From NCBI GenBank assembly GCA_964548175.1, contig CAZJQS010000001.1:186001-250000 (forward strand): a DNA stretch of 64,000 nucleotides. The letters are read 5' to 3'. This document shows, piece by piece, positions 63,179 through 64,000 of this stretch. The stretch is from JANQPA01 sp964548175. Its GTDB lineage: Bacteria; Bacteroidota; Bacteroidia; Chitinophagales; Saprospiraceae. The stretch's first letter is position 1. Each line of letters begins with the position of its first letter. The position numbers were made by a program, and so were the translations under genes. The notes below the pieces were generated by a model, which made no database searches, was not told the origin of the DNA, and worked only from the letters and a program-made list of their open reading frames with translations.

Positions 63179-64000
63179 ATGCGCTACGTTCTAATCCTGT
63201 GGTTTTTATTCTTTTGTTCTTATCTGGCGGCTCAGTCCAGTTGGGTGGATACCAAACGGCAGGTCAAACAACTCTGTTTGAGTGAAAAATTTATCCAGGC
63301 ATTGGATCTGCTGGAGGCTAATCCACAGGCGGTGCGTAATGATGAAGAAGGCCTTTTCCTGAAGGGCGTCTGTTTGTACCATCTCAATCAACTGGATCGG
63401 GCTGAACAAGTGTTTTCCGGCGTGCTGGACGGACGTAGGGCGCCCGTTTCAGAAGTGCTGTTGTACCTGGCGCGCATTTTTCACAACAGGCACCAGTTTG
63501 ATAAAGCAGTAGAACTTTACAAGGAATATCTTAAAGCGATCGATTCCAAACACCCTTACCGGCCGGTTATCCGTGACGAGATCCGCATGTGCGCTAATGG
63601 GGTGCAGGTACAATTCCGCCAGGAGCTGGCCTACGTGGAAAACCTTGGAAGTGAGGTCAACACACCTTACCATGAGTTTGGCCCGGTACCCAGCCCCAAT
63701 CGTGCACATATCCTTTATTTTTCTTCCGATCGTCCTGGAAACTATGGCGGTCCTCGCGATAAATACGGGCAGCCTGACGAATTTTTTGGCCACTTCCCCA
63801 GCGATATTTTTTATTGTGAAAATCAAAGTGGCCTCTGGCGGGAAAGTCAGCGCATGCATTTCCTGATCAATAGTAACGCACACGATGTCCTTTTTGGCTT
63901 CGATGCTTCCGGAAGGGCCATGTACTATTATCAGGGGCGTGACCTGGACAACGGTCGTATTCTGATCGATACTTTCCAACGGGCAGATCAGCGAAGACTT
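63179..64000 (+). CDS. TPR/PD40-type exported protein, truncated by the window end
   Basis: At least 274 residues, open to the right edge. A signal peptide (MRYVLILWFLFFCSYLAAQS) is followed by TPR-like repeats (about 25-125: FIQALDLLEANPQAV, YHLNQLDRAEQVFSG, HQFDKAVELYKEY). The region from about 165 (FGPVPSPNRAHILYFSSDRPG) resembles the PD40/WD40-like beta-propeller strands of Bacteroidota OmpA-type proteins. Its complete domain set is outside the window. It is probably transcribed separately from the E2 gene. Confidence 0.7.
   Translation, partial: MRYVLILWFLFFCSYLAAQSSWVDTKRQVKQLCLSEKFIQALDLLEANPQAVRNDEEGLFLKGVCLYHLNQLDRAEQVFSGVLDGRRAPVSEVLLYLARIFHNRHQFDKAVELYKEYLKAIDSKHPYRPVIRDEIRMCANGVQVQFRQELAYVENLGSEVNTPYHEFGPVPSPNRAHILYFSSDRPGNYGGPRDKYGQPDEFFGHFPSDIFYCENQSGLWRESQRMHFLINSNAHDVLFGFDASGRAMYYYQGRDLDNGRILIDTFQRADQRRL

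Overview
The window looks like a chromosomal segment of a Bacteroidota bacterium, most likely of the Saprospiria/Lewinella type. Three things suggest this. Several promoters fit the Bacteroidota pattern TTG-N19/20-TAnnTTTG, including two tRNA promoters with the same TTTGCACTCGCTAT core. Shine-Dalgarno sequences are weak or absent and several genes appear to start with TTG or GTG. The gene content is typical: a DUF1800/DUF1501 pair, S9, M14 and M28 peptidases, a GH78/GH28 pair, RpoN, and a TPR/PD40-type protein at the right edge. The assignment rests on these features only; there is no rRNA in the window.

Layout. 0-3.7 kb: a GH109-like oxidoreductase fold enzyme, a sugar nucleotidyltransferase and an APH-fold kinase, plausibly an amino-sugar salvage set. 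3.7-8.4 kb (minus strand): a CHAT caspase-like protease, a STAND NTPase and a membrane-anchored leucine-rich-repeat protein, with a 183-bp palindrome between protease and NTPase. This is the best candidate for an unusual conflict or cell-death type system. 8.4-12.1 kb: an AsmA-like protein and a DUF2306 membrane protein. 12.3-14.3 kb: tRNA-Val with a degenerate tandem copy, then a DarT/DarG toxin-antitoxin pair. 14.5-25.7 kb: a pentapeptide-repeat membrane protein, a lipoprotein, GH28 and GH78 enzymes for pectin-type glycans, an AhpD-like protein, a class C beta-lactamase-fold hydrolase and an M14 peptidase. 25.7-31 kb: hypF-hypD-hypE and a nickel permease, without hypC, hypA, hypB or hydrogenase structural genes. 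31.2-36.4 kb: a diheme cytochrome c, a sulfotransferase, three tandem tail-collar (MdpB-like) proteins, a small LRR protein and a small Tat-type secreted protein.

36.4-64 kb is mostly conserved housekeeping: an ALDH-fold protein lacking the catalytic Cys, M28 peptidase, ThiL, thioredoxin-fold protein, DUF1800/DUF1501, GH25, class III aminotransferase, RpoN, M24 aminopeptidase, RlmN, S9 peptidase, PfkB kinase, tRNA-Asn, ClpS, peroxiredoxin, EamA transporter, FtsH, RsfS, BirA, CinA, a 2-oxoacid dehydrogenase E2 and the start of a TPR/PD40-type gene.

A striking non-coding signal is a dispersed family of long imperfect palindromes. There are six copies of about 90-190 bp plus one fragment, all intergenic and usually just downstream of a stop codon. 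Two copies (6.4 and 31.1 kb) are near-identical in inverted orientation; three others (11.1, 35.9 and 53.3 kb) share different cores. No CRISPR array, transposase, integrase or rRNA operon was seen.
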